From Arthrobacter sp. SW1 (GTDB lineage: Bacteria > Actinomycetota > Actinomycetes > Actinomycetales > Micrococcaceae), in the NCBI RefSeq assembly GCF_001766675.1, contig NZ_MJLT01000001.1, positions 248,001 through 312,000 of the forward strand: a stretch of 64,000 bases of DNA. The letters run 5' to 3'. Of the stretch, positions 1 to 8,611 are shown piece after piece (within the stretch, counting starts at the first letter, position 1; the number at the start of each line of letters is the position of its first letter). The translations under genes and the position numbers were made by a program. The notes beneath the pieces are model-generated. The model was not told the DNA's origin and did no database searches. It worked only from the letters and a program-made list of their open reading frames with translations.

Positions 1-2
1 AG

Positions 3-1160
3 ACGGCGAGTGACGCCGTCGTCAAGGCGCTCGACGGCGTGCCCGGGAGCTCGGAGACCGCCACCAACCTGTCCGCGGCCCAGCCGGTGGTCCAGGTGAA
101 GGTGGACCGCGCCAAAGCCGTCGCCGCGGGCCTCAGTGAAGAACAGGTGGCCGGCGTGCTTGCAGCCACCGTCTCCCCGGTTCCAGCCGGCACGGTGCGC
201 ATCGATGCCAACGACTTCCCGGTCCGGATCGGCGAAGGCACCCGCTTCACCAGCGTTGCGGCGGTGCGGGACATGGCGGTCCCCACGCCGCGCGGCCCCG
301 TGAAGCTTGAAGACATCGCTTCCGTGGAGCAGGTGGAAGTGCCGCTCTCGGTGACCAGCAGCAACGGCCAGCGGACCGCCCGGGTGACCGTGACGCCGTC
401 GGGCTCCAACCTCGGCGCGCTCAGCAGCGCGGTGCAGGAGCGGCTCGCCGCGGTCGAACTGCCCCCGGGCATCACCGCCGAAATCGGCGGCGCCACCACC
501 CAGCAGGCCGAGTCCTTCCGCCAGCTGGGCCTGGCGCTGCTGGCAGCGATCGCGATCGTCTACGTGATCATGGTGGCTGCCTTCAAATCTCTGGTCCAGC
601 CGCTCATCCTGCTGGTCTCCGTACCGTTCGCCGCGACCGGCGCGGTCGGCCTGCTCCTGTTGACCGGCGTCCCGCTGGGCCTTCCTGCGCTGATCGGCCT
701 GCTCATGCTCGTGGGCATCGTGGTCACCAACGCGATCGTGCTGATCGACCTCATCAACCAATACCGCGCCCCGCGGGACGGCCGCCCAGGCATGAGCGTC
801 GACGACGCCATCACCCACGGCGCCCGGCAGCGCCTGCGGCCGATCCTCATGACCGCCCTCGCCACTGTGTTCGCCCTGACGCCGATGGCCCTGGGTTTCA
901 CCGGCGGTGGCGGCTTCATCTCACGGCCGCTGGCCATCGTGGTGATCGGCGGCCTGGTGTCCTCCACCCTGCTGACCCTCATCCTGGTTCCGGTCCTCTA
1001 CAAGCTGGTCGAGGGACGGCGGGAAAAGAAGGCCCTGCTCAAGGCTCTCAAGGAACGTCCCGCCGTCGTGCCCGGAAACGAGGGCGAATTCCTCGACTGG
1101 ACCACGGGGATGGTCCCGAAGGTATCCGGCCGCAGGGCTGCGCAGGGATCGTCCAAGTAG
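3..1160 (+). CDS. RND-family efflux permease, C-terminal part (5' truncated by window)
   Basis: The frame is open from the first bases of the window, so only the last 385 residues are visible. They hold the end of a periplasmic porter domain, with the substrate-pocket style sequence typical of AcrB/HAE-type pumps, and then the last membrane block. That block has hydrophobic helices at roughly residues 175-205, 210-235, 280-300 and 310-335, with the TNAIVLIDL and RPILMT signatures between them. The family exports drugs or lipophilic compounds using the proton gradient. The tail after the last helix is basic and extends about 45 residues. The missing N-terminal half prevents a subfamily or substrate call. 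Confidence 0.85.
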   Translation, partial: TASDAVVKALDGVPGSSETATNLSAAQPVVQVKVDRAKAVAAGLSEEQVAGVLAATVSPVPAGTVRIDANDFPVRIGEGTRFTSVAAVRDMAVPTPRGPVKLEDIASVEQVEVPLSVTSSNGQRTARVTVTPSGSNLGALSSAVQERLAAVELPPGITAEIGGATTQQAESFRQLGLALLAAIAIVYVIMVAAFKSLVQPLILLVSVPFAATGAVGLLLLTGVPLGLPALIGLLMLVGIVVTNAIVLIDLINQYRAPRDGRPGMSVDDAITHGARQRLRPILMTALATVFALTPMALGFTGGGGFISRPLAIVVIGGLVSSTLLTLILVPVLYKLVEGRREKKALLKALKERPAVVPGNEGEFLDWTTGMVPKVSGRRAAQGSSK

Positions 1161-1201
1161 TCCCGGGAATAATCCACGCGCCCGGGCGTTACACAGGTCG
1201 A

Positions 1202-1219
1202 TAGATGCAAATGCATCTA
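1202..1219. promoter_or_regulatory. Palindromic operator candidate upstream of the LLM oxidoreductase/MarR operon
   Basis: A perfect inverted repeat, TAGATGCA-AA-TGCATCTA, sits about 60 bases before the oxidoreductase start, in the only intergenic gap ahead of the pair. Its length and two-fold symmetry fit a MarR dimer site, and the second gene of the operon encodes a MarR protein, so autorepression is the simplest reading. That is inference; no promoter boxes are certain. Confidence 0.5.
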
Positions 1220-1277
1220 GTTTTGGATACACTGTTGGTAACGCCCGCGCACCCGCGGACAGGACGAAAGGCACATC

Positions 1278-2411
1278 ATGGAGATCGGCGTATTCAGCGT
1301 CAGCGACATCACCACTGACCCCACCACGGGCCGCACCCCCACCGAAAACGAGCGCATCAAGGCATCGGTGGCCATCGCTAAGAAGGCCGAAGAAATCGGC
1401 ATGGACGTGTACGCGATCGGCGAGCACCACAACCGGCCGTTCTTCTCTTCTTCGCCCACCACCACGCTGGCCTACATCGCCGCGCAGACCGAGCGCATCA
1501 CGCTCTCGACGTCCACCACGCTGATCACCACGAACGACCCCGTAAAGATCGCCGAAGACTTCGCCATGCTGCAGCACCTGGCCGACGGCCGCGTGGACCT
1601 CATCATGGGCCGCGGCAACACGGCCCCGGTGTACCCGTGGTTCGGCAAGAACATCCAGGACGGCATCGAGCTGGCCATCGAGAACTACGCCCTGCTGCGC
1701 CGCCTCTGGGACGAGGACACGGTGAACTGGAACGGAAAGTTCCGCACCCCGCTGCAGAACTTCACCTCCACCCCGCGCCCGCTCGACGACGTCCCGCCCT
1801 TCGTGTGGCACGGCTCCATCCGCAGCCCGCAGATCGCCGAACTGGCCGCCTACTACGGCGACGGTTTCTTCGCGAACAACATCTTCTGGCCCAAGGAGCA
1901 CTACCAGCAGCTGATCGGCCTCTACCGCGAGCGCTACGAGCACTACGGCCACGGCAAGGCGGACCAGGCGATCGTGGGCCTCGGCGGCCAGTTCTTCATG
2001 CGCAAGAACTCCCAGGACGCCGTGAAGGAATTCCGCCCGTACTTCGACAACGCCCCCGTATACGGCCACGGCCCGTCCCTGGAGGACTTCACGGCGCAGA
2101 CCCCGCTGACGGTGGGCAGCCCGCAGGAAGTCATCGAAAAGACGCTGACCTTCCGTGAGTTCTTCGGCGACTACCAGCGCCAGCTCTTCCTGGTGGACCA
2201 CGCCGGCCTGCCGCTCAAGACCGTGCTGGAGCAGCTGGACCTGTTCGGCGAAGAGGTCCTTCCGGTCCTGCGCAAGGAGTACGCGGCCCGCAAGCCCGCA
2301 CACGTGCCGGACGCTCCCACGCACGCCTCGCGCGTCGCCACCAAGCTGGCCGCAGCCGCCGCGGAGAAGGCGGATGCCGCCGTCGGAAACTCCTCCGGGA
2401 GCGAGCGGTGA
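1278..2411 (+). CDS. LLM-class flavin-dependent oxidoreductase
   Basis: A 377-residue protein of the bacterial luciferase-like (TIM-barrel, F420/FMN-dependent) superfamily. The N-terminus MEIGVFSVSD, the AIGEHHNRPFF stretch near residue 45, the LMGRGNTAPVYPW block near 110 and the TVGSPQEVIEK segment near 275 are typical of single-component flavin monooxygenases of this group. The substrate cannot be told. A GAAAGG ribosome site lies seven bases before the ATG. The 3' end overlaps the MarR gene by four bases (GTGA), so the two are co-transcribed. The Ala-rich last 45 residues look disordered. Confidence 0.88.
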   Translation: MEIGVFSVSDITTDPTTGRTPTENERIKASVAIAKKAEEIGMDVYAIGEHHNRPFFSSSPTTTLAYIAAQTERITLSTSTTLITTNDPVKIAEDFAMLQHLADGRVDLIMGRGNTAPVYPWFGKNIQDGIELAIENYALLRRLWDEDTVNWNGKFRTPLQNFTSTPRPLDDVPPFVWHGSIRSPQIAELAAYYGDGFFANNIFWPKEHYQQLIGLYRERYEHYGHGKADQAIVGLGGQFFMRKNSQDAVKEFRPYFDNAPVYGHGPSLEDFTAQTPLTVGSPQEVIEKTLTFREFFGDYQRQLFLVDHAGLPLKTVLEQLDLFGEEVLPVLRKEYAARKPAHVPDAPTHASRVATKLAAAAAEKADAAVGNSSGSER

Positions 2412-2878
2412 GCAGCAAGCCCGCCGGAAAAACACTCGGCAAGGACGTCCGCCTCGCCGCCGAAACCTGGGAGTCGCTCTTCCGCTCCCAGGTGGCGGTG
2501 ATGCGCCGGCTGCAGTCGGGTCCGGCGTTCAAGAAGCTGCCGGTCAAGGAATACGACGTCCTATTCACGCTCTCCCGCTGCCCCACCGGCAAGCTGCGGC
2601 TGAACGAGATCAACGACCATGTGCTGCTCAGCCAGTCGAGCCTCAGCCGCTTGGTGGACCGGCTGGAAAAGCGCGGCCTGGTGGAACGGAGCACCGCGCC
2701 GGAGGACGGACGCGGAATCCTGCTCGGACTGACCGAGGCAGGGCGCGAACTCCAAAAGGAGATCGGCCGCGAGCACGTGCGTGACATCGCCGAACTGCTG
2801 CTGCCGGCCCTGACGGCGGCGGAACAGCAGGAATTGATGCGGTTGACCGAGAAGCTGCGGGCGGGCCTGCCGGGCTAG
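2408..2878 (+). CDS. MarR-family transcriptional regulator
   Basis: A 156-residue winged-helix protein with the MarR layout: an N-terminal dimer helix, then a recognition region near residues 60-85 (LSQSSLSRLVDRLEKRGLV) and the wing motif APEDGRG near 98. A C-terminal dimer helix ends the protein. It starts with GTG inside the stop of the preceding LLM oxidoreductase, so it is translationally coupled to it. It most likely controls this operon through the palindrome about 1.2 kb upstream. The ligand is unknown. Confidence 0.88.
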   Translation: MSSKPAGKTLGKDVRLAAETWESLFRSQVAVMRRLQSGPAFKKLPVKEYDVLFTLSRCPTGKLRLNEINDHVLLSQSSLSRLVDRLEKRGLVERSTAPEDGRGILLGLTEAGRELQKEIGREHVRDIAELLLPALTAAEQQELMRLTEKLRAGLPG

Positions 2879-2911
2879 GCCGTTGCGGCGCCGGGGCGCC
2901 GGCGCCCGTTG

Positions 2912-3718
2912 TCAGCCGAGGACGACGGCGGCCGCCGGGTCCTCGGCCGGCAGCTCGCCGGCGATGTCCGCGGAGACCTTGAGGCTCTTCAAGGAGAGGC
3001 TGCCGCCGACCGTGGAAAGGAAGGCCGTATCCGAGGAGTCCCGCCCGGCGGTGATCCGCAGCATGGCTTCGCGCGGGGCCAGCCCGGTGGAATCGATGAC
3101 GTACCAGGCGCCGTCGATATGCGCCTCGGCCACGGCATGGAAATCCATCGGGCTCAGCCCCGGGGCGTACACCGCCGTCAACCGCGCGGGAATGTCCTTC
3201 GAGCGCAGCAGCGCGATGGCGAGGTGCGCGAAGTCCCTGCAGACGCCCCGGCGGTGCAGCAGGGTTTCCACCGCACCGTCGGTTCCGCGGGAGGAGCCGC
3301 TCACGTACCGGAGTTCGCCGTTCACCCAGTCCCGGACGGTCTGCAGCAGTTCGCGGCCGTGCAGCCCGCCGAATTCGGCGTAGGAGGTGGGCAGCAGTCG
3401 GTCGGATTCGGCGTAGCGGCTGGGCCGTACGTAGCGGATGAGTTCCATCCGCGGCGACTCGTCCGGCACGCCGCGGCCGGTGACGGTGGCCTGGTATTCG
3501 ACCTCCACCTCGGACGGTTCAGCGAACTCCATGTAGTGGAAGCGCCCGCCGTGGTGGTCCTCAAGCTCGGTAAACGGAACGGCCTCGCCATCCGAGGTGA
3601 TGCTGAGGCTTTCGGTCAAGGATTCGAAGCCGGGGTTGCGTGCCACCGCGATGGCCATGGCCACCTTGGTGTTGGCGACGGTCTTGAAAACGAGCCGGGC
3701 GGCGACGTTGCGTTCCAT
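2912..3718 (-). CDS. Transglutaminase-like family protein
   Basis: A 268-residue cytoplasmic protein with the bacterial transglutaminase/protease-like fold. The catalytic triad is visible: Cys in RRGVCRDFAH (about residue 160), His in PMDFHAV (about 193) and Asp in YVIDSTG (about 210). The N-terminal beta-rich part matches the usual companion domain. There is no signal peptide. Members often sit in actinobacterial loci with alpha-E/circularly permuted ATP-grasp genes, but none is present here, so the substrate is unknown. It converges on the MarR gene, with 33 GC-rich bases between them. Confidence 0.82.
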   Translation of the reverse strand: MERNVAARLVFKTVANTKVAMAIAVARNPGFESLTESLSITSDGEAVPFTELEDHHGGRFHYMEFAEPSEVEVEYQATVTGRGVPDESPRMELIRYVRPSRYAESDRLLPTSYAEFGGLHGRELLQTVRDWVNGELRYVSGSSRGTDGAVETLLHRRGVCRDFAHLAIALLRSKDIPARLTAVYAPGLSPMDFHAVAEAHIDGAWYVIDSTGLAPREAMLRITAGRDSSDTAFLSTVGGSLSLKSLKVSADIAGELPAEDPAAAVVLG

Positions 3719-3788
3719 GGATCTCCGGAAGGTCGTGCGGCGGTACAGCCCCCAGTGTCGCCGATGGTCGTGGAAGGCCGCCCGTGAT

Positions 3789-4595
3789 CTACGGAGTGAC
3801 CCTCAGAGACAGTAGCATCCGTTGGACGTTTGCGAAGTCCGTGCCTTGCTCCACGTATTTGGCGGCCTGGTCCAGGGTGTCGAAGGACTTGGCGGGGGCC
3901 ACTTTTTCGTCGGTGGCGTAGGCCCGGACCGCGGGGACGTCGCCGAAGCGGATGTCGCCCTTGCCGGCCGGTCCCTGCACGAGGTTCCGCAGTTCGCAGG
4001 CCTTGCCGTCCGTTCCGGCCACCAGGTTGGTGATGCCGTAGGAACCGAAGTACTTGTAGCCCTGGATCACCCGGAACACCACGCGGGGCGAAATGGTGGC
4101 ATCCGTGTCCGCGTGCGGAACGTCCACCGGGACGCTGCTGAGGACAACGTAGTTCCGCTTTGCCTTCGCGCTGCAGGCAGGCGCTTTGGCGGGCCGCAGT
4201 CCGGTGTGCAGGGTAGCGATGTACTCCCCCTGCCCGTCCTTGACCTCGACCTTCAGCGCACCGGGGAAGGAACCGGCGTCAGGAGCCACCGACTGCGCGA
4301 TCCATTCTTCGGGAAGCTCGAAGCTGACCTTCTGCCCGGCATCGCTGTACTTCTTCCAGCGCTCCGCGGTGGGGACCGCCGTGGCGGTACCGCCCGAACT
4401 GCCCGACGGCGTCGGGCTGCCTGACGGGGTCCCTCCGGATGGCGCGGCGGACTCAGTTCCGGACGCTCCGGCGCTTGCCGAGTCTGCCGTCCAGACCGGC
4501 CCGCCCTTCCCTTCATCACTGCATGCAACCAGGCCTGCCGACAGCAGGATGGCTGCGAGGACCGGAATTCCGTTCGCTGCGCGGTTCCTGTTCAT
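3789..4595 (-). CDS. Putative lipoprotein of unknown function
   Basis: The start is placed at MNRNRAANG, because this gives a proper signal peptide: basic n-region, hydrophobic core, then the lipobox LVAC with cysteine about residue 25. The mature 268-residue precursor begins with a Ser/Gly/Pro/Thr-rich linker (about residues 35-75). A globular domain of about 190 residues follows, containing WKKYSDAGQKVSFELPEEW. I do not recognise the domain as an enzyme. It is probably anchored on the outer face of the membrane. A start 14 codons further upstream would bury the signal peptide and is less likely. Confidence 0.7.
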   Translation of the reverse strand: MNRNRAANGIPVLAAILLSAGLVACSDEGKGGPVWTADSASAGASGTESAAPSGGTPSGSPTPSGSSGGTATAVPTAERWKKYSDAGQKVSFELPEEWIAQSVAPDAGSFPGALKVEVKDGQGEYIATLHTGLRPAKAPACSAKAKRNYVVLSSVPVDVPHADTDATISPRVVFRVIQGYKYFGSYGITNLVAGTDGKACELRNLVQGPAGKGDIRFGDVPAVRAYATDEKVAPAKSFDTLDQAAKYVEQGTDFANVQRMLLSLRVTP

Positions 4596-4619
4596 AGCGG
4601 CCAGCCTAGTATGGGTGGC

Positions 4620-5297
4620 ATGGATGAGGACCTGCATGACGGCGGGGACGGCAGCGTGGCGGGCATGTCCGCGGCGGACATCGCGGACTGGAGGCTACGG
4701 ACTTTCGCCCTCTACGACGAGGTCCGCCGGCTGGCCCGGGACGATCCCTTCCAAGCCCATGTGCACTGGCGCCGGATCCGCGACCATATGTTCGGCACCC
4801 ACCCTGCCTCCGCGCTCGGCCCGTCGGCGAAACGGACATTCACCGGCCTGCCCACCGCCCCGTACGATCCCGCGTTCCGCTTCCACGCGCAGCTCTCGGC
4901 AGAAGGCGCCGGGCAAGAGATGACCGTCCGCACCGGGACCGACGGCGACGTGCCGTTCCGCAGGCTGGGAACCTTCGAACTGCCGGGGCTGGGCTCCCTC
5001 GCCGCGTGGCGGCTCTGCAGCTACGGCGGTGGGATCTTCGTGCCGTTCCGCGATGCCACCTCGGGCCGGGACGGCGGAAGCTATGGCGCCGGCCGCTACC
5101 TGCTGGACACCATCAAGGGCGCCTTCCACGGCATGGCCGGCGACGGCTTCGTGCTGGATTTCAATTTTGCCTACAACCCCTCCTGCGCCTACAACGAGGC
5201 CTGGGCCTGCCCGCTCCCCGGCCCGGCCAACCGCCTGGCCGCAGAGGTACCCGTGGGCGAGCTCTACCTTCCGCTGCCTGATGAGGACGTCCCTTAA
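4620..5297 (+). CDS. DUF1684 domain-containing protein
   Basis: A 225-residue soluble protein of the DUF1684 family. The hallmarks are the WRRIRDHMFGTHPASAL motif early in the protein, the GGGIFVPFRDATSG segment in the middle, and the C-terminal DFNFAYNPSCAYNEAWACPLPG block, whose NPSCAYN...CPLP pattern defines the family. The function is unproven; members are widespread in actinobacteria and halophiles. It is divergent from the lipoprotein gene, with about 24 bases between starts. The ATG at 4620 is preferred over one three codons upstream, but the ribosome site is weak for both. Confidence 0.8.
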   Translation: MDEDLHDGGDGSVAGMSAADIADWRLRTFALYDEVRRLARDDPFQAHVHWRRIRDHMFGTHPASALGPSAKRTFTGLPTAPYDPAFRFHAQLSAEGAGQEMTVRTGTDGDVPFRRLGTFELPGLGSLAAWRLCSYGGGIFVPFRDATSGRDGGSYGAGRYLLDTIKGAFHGMAGDGFVLDFNFAYNPSCAYNEAWACPLPGPANRLAAEVPVGELYLPLPDEDVP

Positions 5298-5354
5298 GCG
5301 AACGGTAAGGTTTGCGCCGGGACGGGCCCTCGGTGCGCGGCCTAGCCTTGAAAC

Positions 5355-5963
5355 ATGAAGATCACGGATTCCCTGCGCCGCCATAAAGTGCTGACCGTTG
5401 TGGCGTCTGCGGCGGTCGTTGCCGCCGTAGTGGTGGCCGCGGTCCTCTTCCAACCGTGGCGGCTTTTCACCAGCAGCACCGTGGACGAGGCGTTGCCAGG
5501 GACGGAACAGACGACGGCGCCCGCCGCCACCGGCTCCGGTCCGCCTTCTGCCGCCAAGCCGTCCACCCCGGCAATGAGCGATCCCGGACAGGCAGGCCCC
5601 GCGCCTTCCGCCACCCCCGCCGCGCCGCGGATCCTCAGCAAAGGCACCTTTGTTTCCCAGGAACACCCCACCACGGGCACCGCGAGCCTGGTGAAGCTCC
5701 CCGACGGCGGCCTGGTCCTGCGCCTGGAGAAGCTGGCCAGCAGCGACGGCCCCGACGTCAAGGTCTGGCTCAGCAACCAGGAAGCGGGCGGCGACTGGTT
5801 CAAGTACCGCTCCGGCAAGTGGCTGGACCTCGGGCCGGTCAAGGCCACGCACGGCAACCAGAACTACGCGATCCCGGCCGGCTCGGACATCTCCGGGCTC
5901 ACCACCGTGGTGCTCTGGTGCGACCGCTTCAGCGTCGCCTTCGGTTCGGCGGCTCTGGCGTAA
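5355..5963 (+). CDS. Membrane-anchored DM13 domain protein
   Basis: A 202-residue protein with one N-terminal transmembrane anchor (about residues 14-36), a Pro/Ala/Thr linker (about 45-95), and a C-terminal DM13 domain. The domain shows GTFVSQEHPTTGTASL, SDGPDVKVWLS, YAIPAGSDIS and a final VVLWCDRFSVAFGSA with the conserved cysteine. DM13 domains are predicted to take part in electron transfer through a redox-active cysteine. The domain would face outward. Its position between DUF1684 and GtrA genes gives no functional hint. Confidence 0.8.
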   Translation: MKITDSLRRHKVLTVVASAAVVAAVVVAAVLFQPWRLFTSSTVDEALPGTEQTTAPAATGSGPPSAAKPSTPAMSDPGQAGPAPSATPAAPRILSKGTFVSQEHPTTGTASLVKLPDGGLVLRLEKLASSDGPDVKVWLSNQEAGGDWFKYRSGKWLDLGPVKATHGNQNYAIPAGSDISGLTTVVLWCDRFSVAFGSAALA

Positions 5964-6030
5964 GGCTTCCCCGGAGTAAGGCGTCCCGGGCGTTTCGCGC
6001 CGCACCCGCTTCCTGTGCAAGGCTTGGTCC

Positions 6031-6519
6031 ATGGACCCTGCCGCACCGTCACGGGAACCGCTGCGGCAATCCCCTCCGGACTCCCGCCCGAGCCACCGCT
6101 ACAAAGGCCTCCTCCGCTATCCGGTGCTGAGGCAGCTGCTCCGCTTCACCGGCGTCGGAATCATCTGCACCGCCAGTTCCCTGGTCCTCTACGCACTGCT
6201 CCGGCCGGTCCTCGGGCCACAGCTCGCCAACGCCGCCGCGCTGATCATCACCTCGGTCATGAACACCGCCCTCAACCGCCGTCTTACCTTCAAGATCGCC
6301 GGCAGCCGCAAACGCCTCCAGGACCATCTCAACGGCCTGATCGTCATCGCCGTCGCGCTCCTCATCACCGGCGGAAGCCTGGGCGTGCTGCACGCCTTCC
6401 GGCCGGACGCCACTGTCACCGAGGAGCTATGGACCACCACGCTGTCCGGCTTCCTTGCCACTGCCGTGCGTTTCACGCTGCTGCGGCATTGGATCTTCCG
6501 GCGGGCCCGGCACGTCTGA
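6031..6519 (+). CDS. GtrA family membrane protein
   Basis: A 162-residue protein with four predicted transmembrane helices in the GtrA/DPMS layout: RFTGVGIICTASSLVLYALL (about residues 38-57), a second near 65-80 followed by NTALNRRLTF, a third around 108-125 and a fourth near 140-155. The family helps flip polyprenyl-linked sugars across the membrane for cell-surface polysaccharides. There is no glycosyltransferase partner next to it. The first 30 residues are Pro/Arg-rich and variable. Confidence 0.85.
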   Translation: MDPAAPSREPLRQSPPDSRPSHRYKGLLRYPVLRQLLRFTGVGIICTASSLVLYALLRPVLGPQLANAAALIITSVMNTALNRRLTFKIAGSRKRLQDHLNGLIVIAVALLITGGSLGVLHAFRPDATVTEELWTTTLSGFLATAVRFTLLRHWIFRRARHV

Positions 6520-6546
6520 GCGGATCCGGCTGGTTCAGGCAGCGGC

Positions 6547-7704
6547 TTAGCGGCGCCCGATCCCGAGGACGCTTCCGACGGCGGCGCCCACGGCTTCCGC
6601 TGCTTCGGCGAGTTCCGCTTCGCCCACCGCAGAGGTGAAGCTGAAGCGCACCGCTGTCTGGGCCACCTCGGACTCGATGCCGAGGGCCAGCAGCACGGGC
6701 GACGGCGCATCCGACCCCGCGGCGCAGGCCGATCCGCTGGAGCACACCACGCCGCGGCGCTCCAATTCCAGCAGAACGGATTCGCCGCTGGTCCCCGGAA
6801 AGCAGAACGACGCCACAGAGGGCAGCCGCTGTTCCGGATGGCCGGTCAGCAGGGCTCCCGGCACGGCCTTCAGCACGGCATCGATGAAGCCGTCCCGGAG
6901 CGCGGAAACCCGTTGTGCCTGTGCCGCCTGCTCTTCAGCGGCCAGGCCAAGCGCGGTTGCCAAGGCCACGGCGCCCGCCACGTTTTCGGTGCCCGAGCGG
7001 CGGCCGCGTTCCTGCCCGCCGCCGTGCACCAGCGGCTCGATGCGCAGGCGGCCCTTCGCGAAGAGCACACCGGAACCCTTCGGCGCGCCGAGTTTGTGCC
7101 CGGACAAGCTGAGGGCATCCACGCCGAGGTCCTTGACGTTCAGCGGCAGCCAACCAGCTGCCTGCACGGCGTCCGTATGGAAGGGGATGCCCCGCGCGGC
7201 GGCGAGCGCGGCCAGTTCCCGGACCGGCTGGACCGTGCCGACCTCGTTGTTCGCATACATGATGCTCACCACCGCGGTTTCCGGACGCAGTACGGCGGCG
7301 AGGGCTCCCGCCGTCACCAGTCCGTGCCCGTCCACCGGAACCACATCCACGGTGAAGCCGTGGACGCGTCGCAGGTAGTCGGCGGATTCCTCGATGGCCG
7401 GGTGTTCGATCGCACTGATGGCAACCCGGTCCAAAGCCGGATCGGCCGTCCTGCGGGCGAGGGCAATCCCCTTGAGCGCCAGGTTGTCCGCTTCGGTGCC
7501 GCCCGAAGTGAAGGTGACTTCCCCGGGCCGGCAGCCCAGCACCCGCGCGACGGCGGCACGGGCGTCCGCGAGCGCCGTCGCCGCTGCTTCGCCCAGGCTG
7601 TGATGGCTGGACGGGTTGCCGAATTCGCCGCTGAGGTACGGCCACATGGCTTCCAGCACTTCCCTGCGCACGGGAGTGGTGGCGGCGGCATCGAGGAAGA
7701 TCAT
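6547..7704 (-). CDS. nadS: Cysteine desulfurase of the NAD operon (NadS type)
   Basis: A 385-residue PLP enzyme of the NifS/IscS class. Visible signatures: the N-terminus MIFLDAAATTPVRREV, the cofactor lysine in SLSGHKLGAPKG (about 205), the RRSGTENVAGA block (about 240), and the catalytic cysteine in CSSGSACAAGS (about 335). It is the last gene of the nadA-nadB-nadC cluster, seven bases after nadC. The likely job is to supply sulfur for the 4Fe-4S cluster of NadA, as for nadS in Corynebacterium. The start was chosen for the conserved N-terminus and an AGGA ribosome site; an upstream in-frame start would add 22 unconserved residues. Confidence 0.88.
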   Translation of the reverse strand: MIFLDAAATTPVRREVLEAMWPYLSGEFGNPSSHHSLGEAAATALADARAAVARVLGCRPGEVTFTSGGTEADNLALKGIALARRTADPALDRVAISAIEHPAIEESADYLRRVHGFTVDVVPVDGHGLVTAGALAAVLRPETAVVSIMYANNEVGTVQPVRELAALAAARGIPFHTDAVQAAGWLPLNVKDLGVDALSLSGHKLGAPKGSGVLFAKGRLRIEPLVHGGGQERGRRSGTENVAGAVALATALGLAAEEQAAQAQRVSALRDGFIDAVLKAVPGALLTGHPEQRLPSVASFCFPGTSGESVLLELERRGVVCSSGSACAAGSDAPSPVLLALGIESEVAQTAVRFSFTSAVGEAELAEAAEAVGAAVGSVLGIGRR

Positions 7705-7711
7705 GGCAGTC

Positions 7712-8611
7712 CTACGCGGTGCCCGCCGGAACAGCGCCGGCGGGAACATCCAGGGTGACGTCCAAGCCAAGGTCCAGGGCTGCGACGCTGTGGGTCAGCC
7801 CGCCGATCGAGATCACGTCCACCCCGGCGGCGGCGATGTCAGCCACGGTGGCGAGGTTGACGTTGCCGCTGGCTTCGACAATGGCGCGGCCGGCCACCTG
7901 CCGCACGCCGGCACGGAGTTCCTCGAGGCTGAAGTTGTCGAGCATGATGGTGTCCACTCCCGCGGCTAGCACGGGTTCGATCTGCTCGGCGCTGTCCACC
8001 TCGACCTCGAAGTGCGTGGTGTGTCCCAGCTGGGCCTTCGCCGCGGCGAGGAGGGCGGTGAGTTTGCCGGAGTCGCCGCCGGTCATGACGGCCAGGTGGT
8101 TGTCCTTGGCAAGCACGGCGTCGGACAGGCTGTAACGGTGGTTCGCTCCCCCGCCGCAGCGCACGGCGTAGCGTTCCAGGACCCGCAGGCCCGGGGTGGT
8201 CTTGCGGGTGTCGGTGATGCGGGCCTTGGTGCCGTCAACCAGGCGGACGAACTCCGCGGTCTTCGTGGCAATGGCGCTCATCCGCTGCACCAGGTTCAGC
8301 CCCACGCGTTCGGCGAGCAGCACCGAGCGGGCGCGGCCGCTGACCCGGGCGAGGTGCGTTCCGGCGTCGAACACTGCTCCGTCTTCCAGCAGCAGCTCGA
8401 CCTCGGTCTCCGGATCGATCAGCAGCATCGCGTCCCGGAAGACGGTACCGCCGCTGAAGACGCCGGGCACCCTGGCGTTCAGCACCGCGGTGGCGCGCGC
8501 CTCCGCCGGGATGAGCAGTTGTGAGGTGATGTCGCCGCTGGGCGCGTCCTCGGCGAATGCCCGCTGGAGGATTTCGCGCACCGGCGCGGCGGGGAGGGAC
8601 AGGCTAGTCAA
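7712..8611 (-). CDS. nadC: Nicotinate-nucleotide pyrophosphorylase (carboxylating)
   Basis: A 299-residue quinolinate phosphoribosyltransferase that turns quinolinate and PRPP into nicotinate mononucleotide. Family signatures: ITDTRKTTPGLRVLERYAV (about residues 140-160), RCGGGANHR, KDNHLA, VEVDSAEQ, DNFSLEELR, and EASGNVN with ISIGGLTHS near the end. It overlaps the end of nadB by eight bases. The first codon appears to be TTG; a GTG ten codons downstream is possible but has a poorer context. It is the third enzyme of the cluster. Confidence 0.95.
   Translation of the reverse strand: MTSLSLPAAPVREILQRAFAEDAPSGDITSQLLIPAEARATAVLNARVPGVFSGGTVFRDAMLLIDPETEVELLLEDGAVFDAGTHLARVSGRARSVLLAERVGLNLVQRMSAIATKTAEFVRLVDGTKARITDTRKTTPGLRVLERYAVRCGGGANHRYSLSDAVLAKDNHLAVMTGGDSGKLTALLAAAKAQLGHTTHFEVEVDSAEQIEPVLAAGVDTIMLDNFSLEELRAGVRQVAGRAIVEASGNVNLATVADIAAAGVDVISIGGLTHSVAALDLGLDVTLDVPAGAVPAGTA

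Noticed and set aside
1278..2411. Bacterial luciferase or light-emitting function for the LLM protein
   Set aside because: Only the superfamily fold is supported; there is no luxB partner or aldehyde-supply genes.
921..2435. A 504-codon minus-strand frame opposite the LLM oxidoreductase
   Set aside because: No domain features, and it covers parts of two plus-strand genes with strong motifs.
2881..2911. GC-only hairpin between the MarR and transglutaminase genes
   Set aside because: Simple GGCGCC repeats, no T run, no spacing consistent with a terminator.
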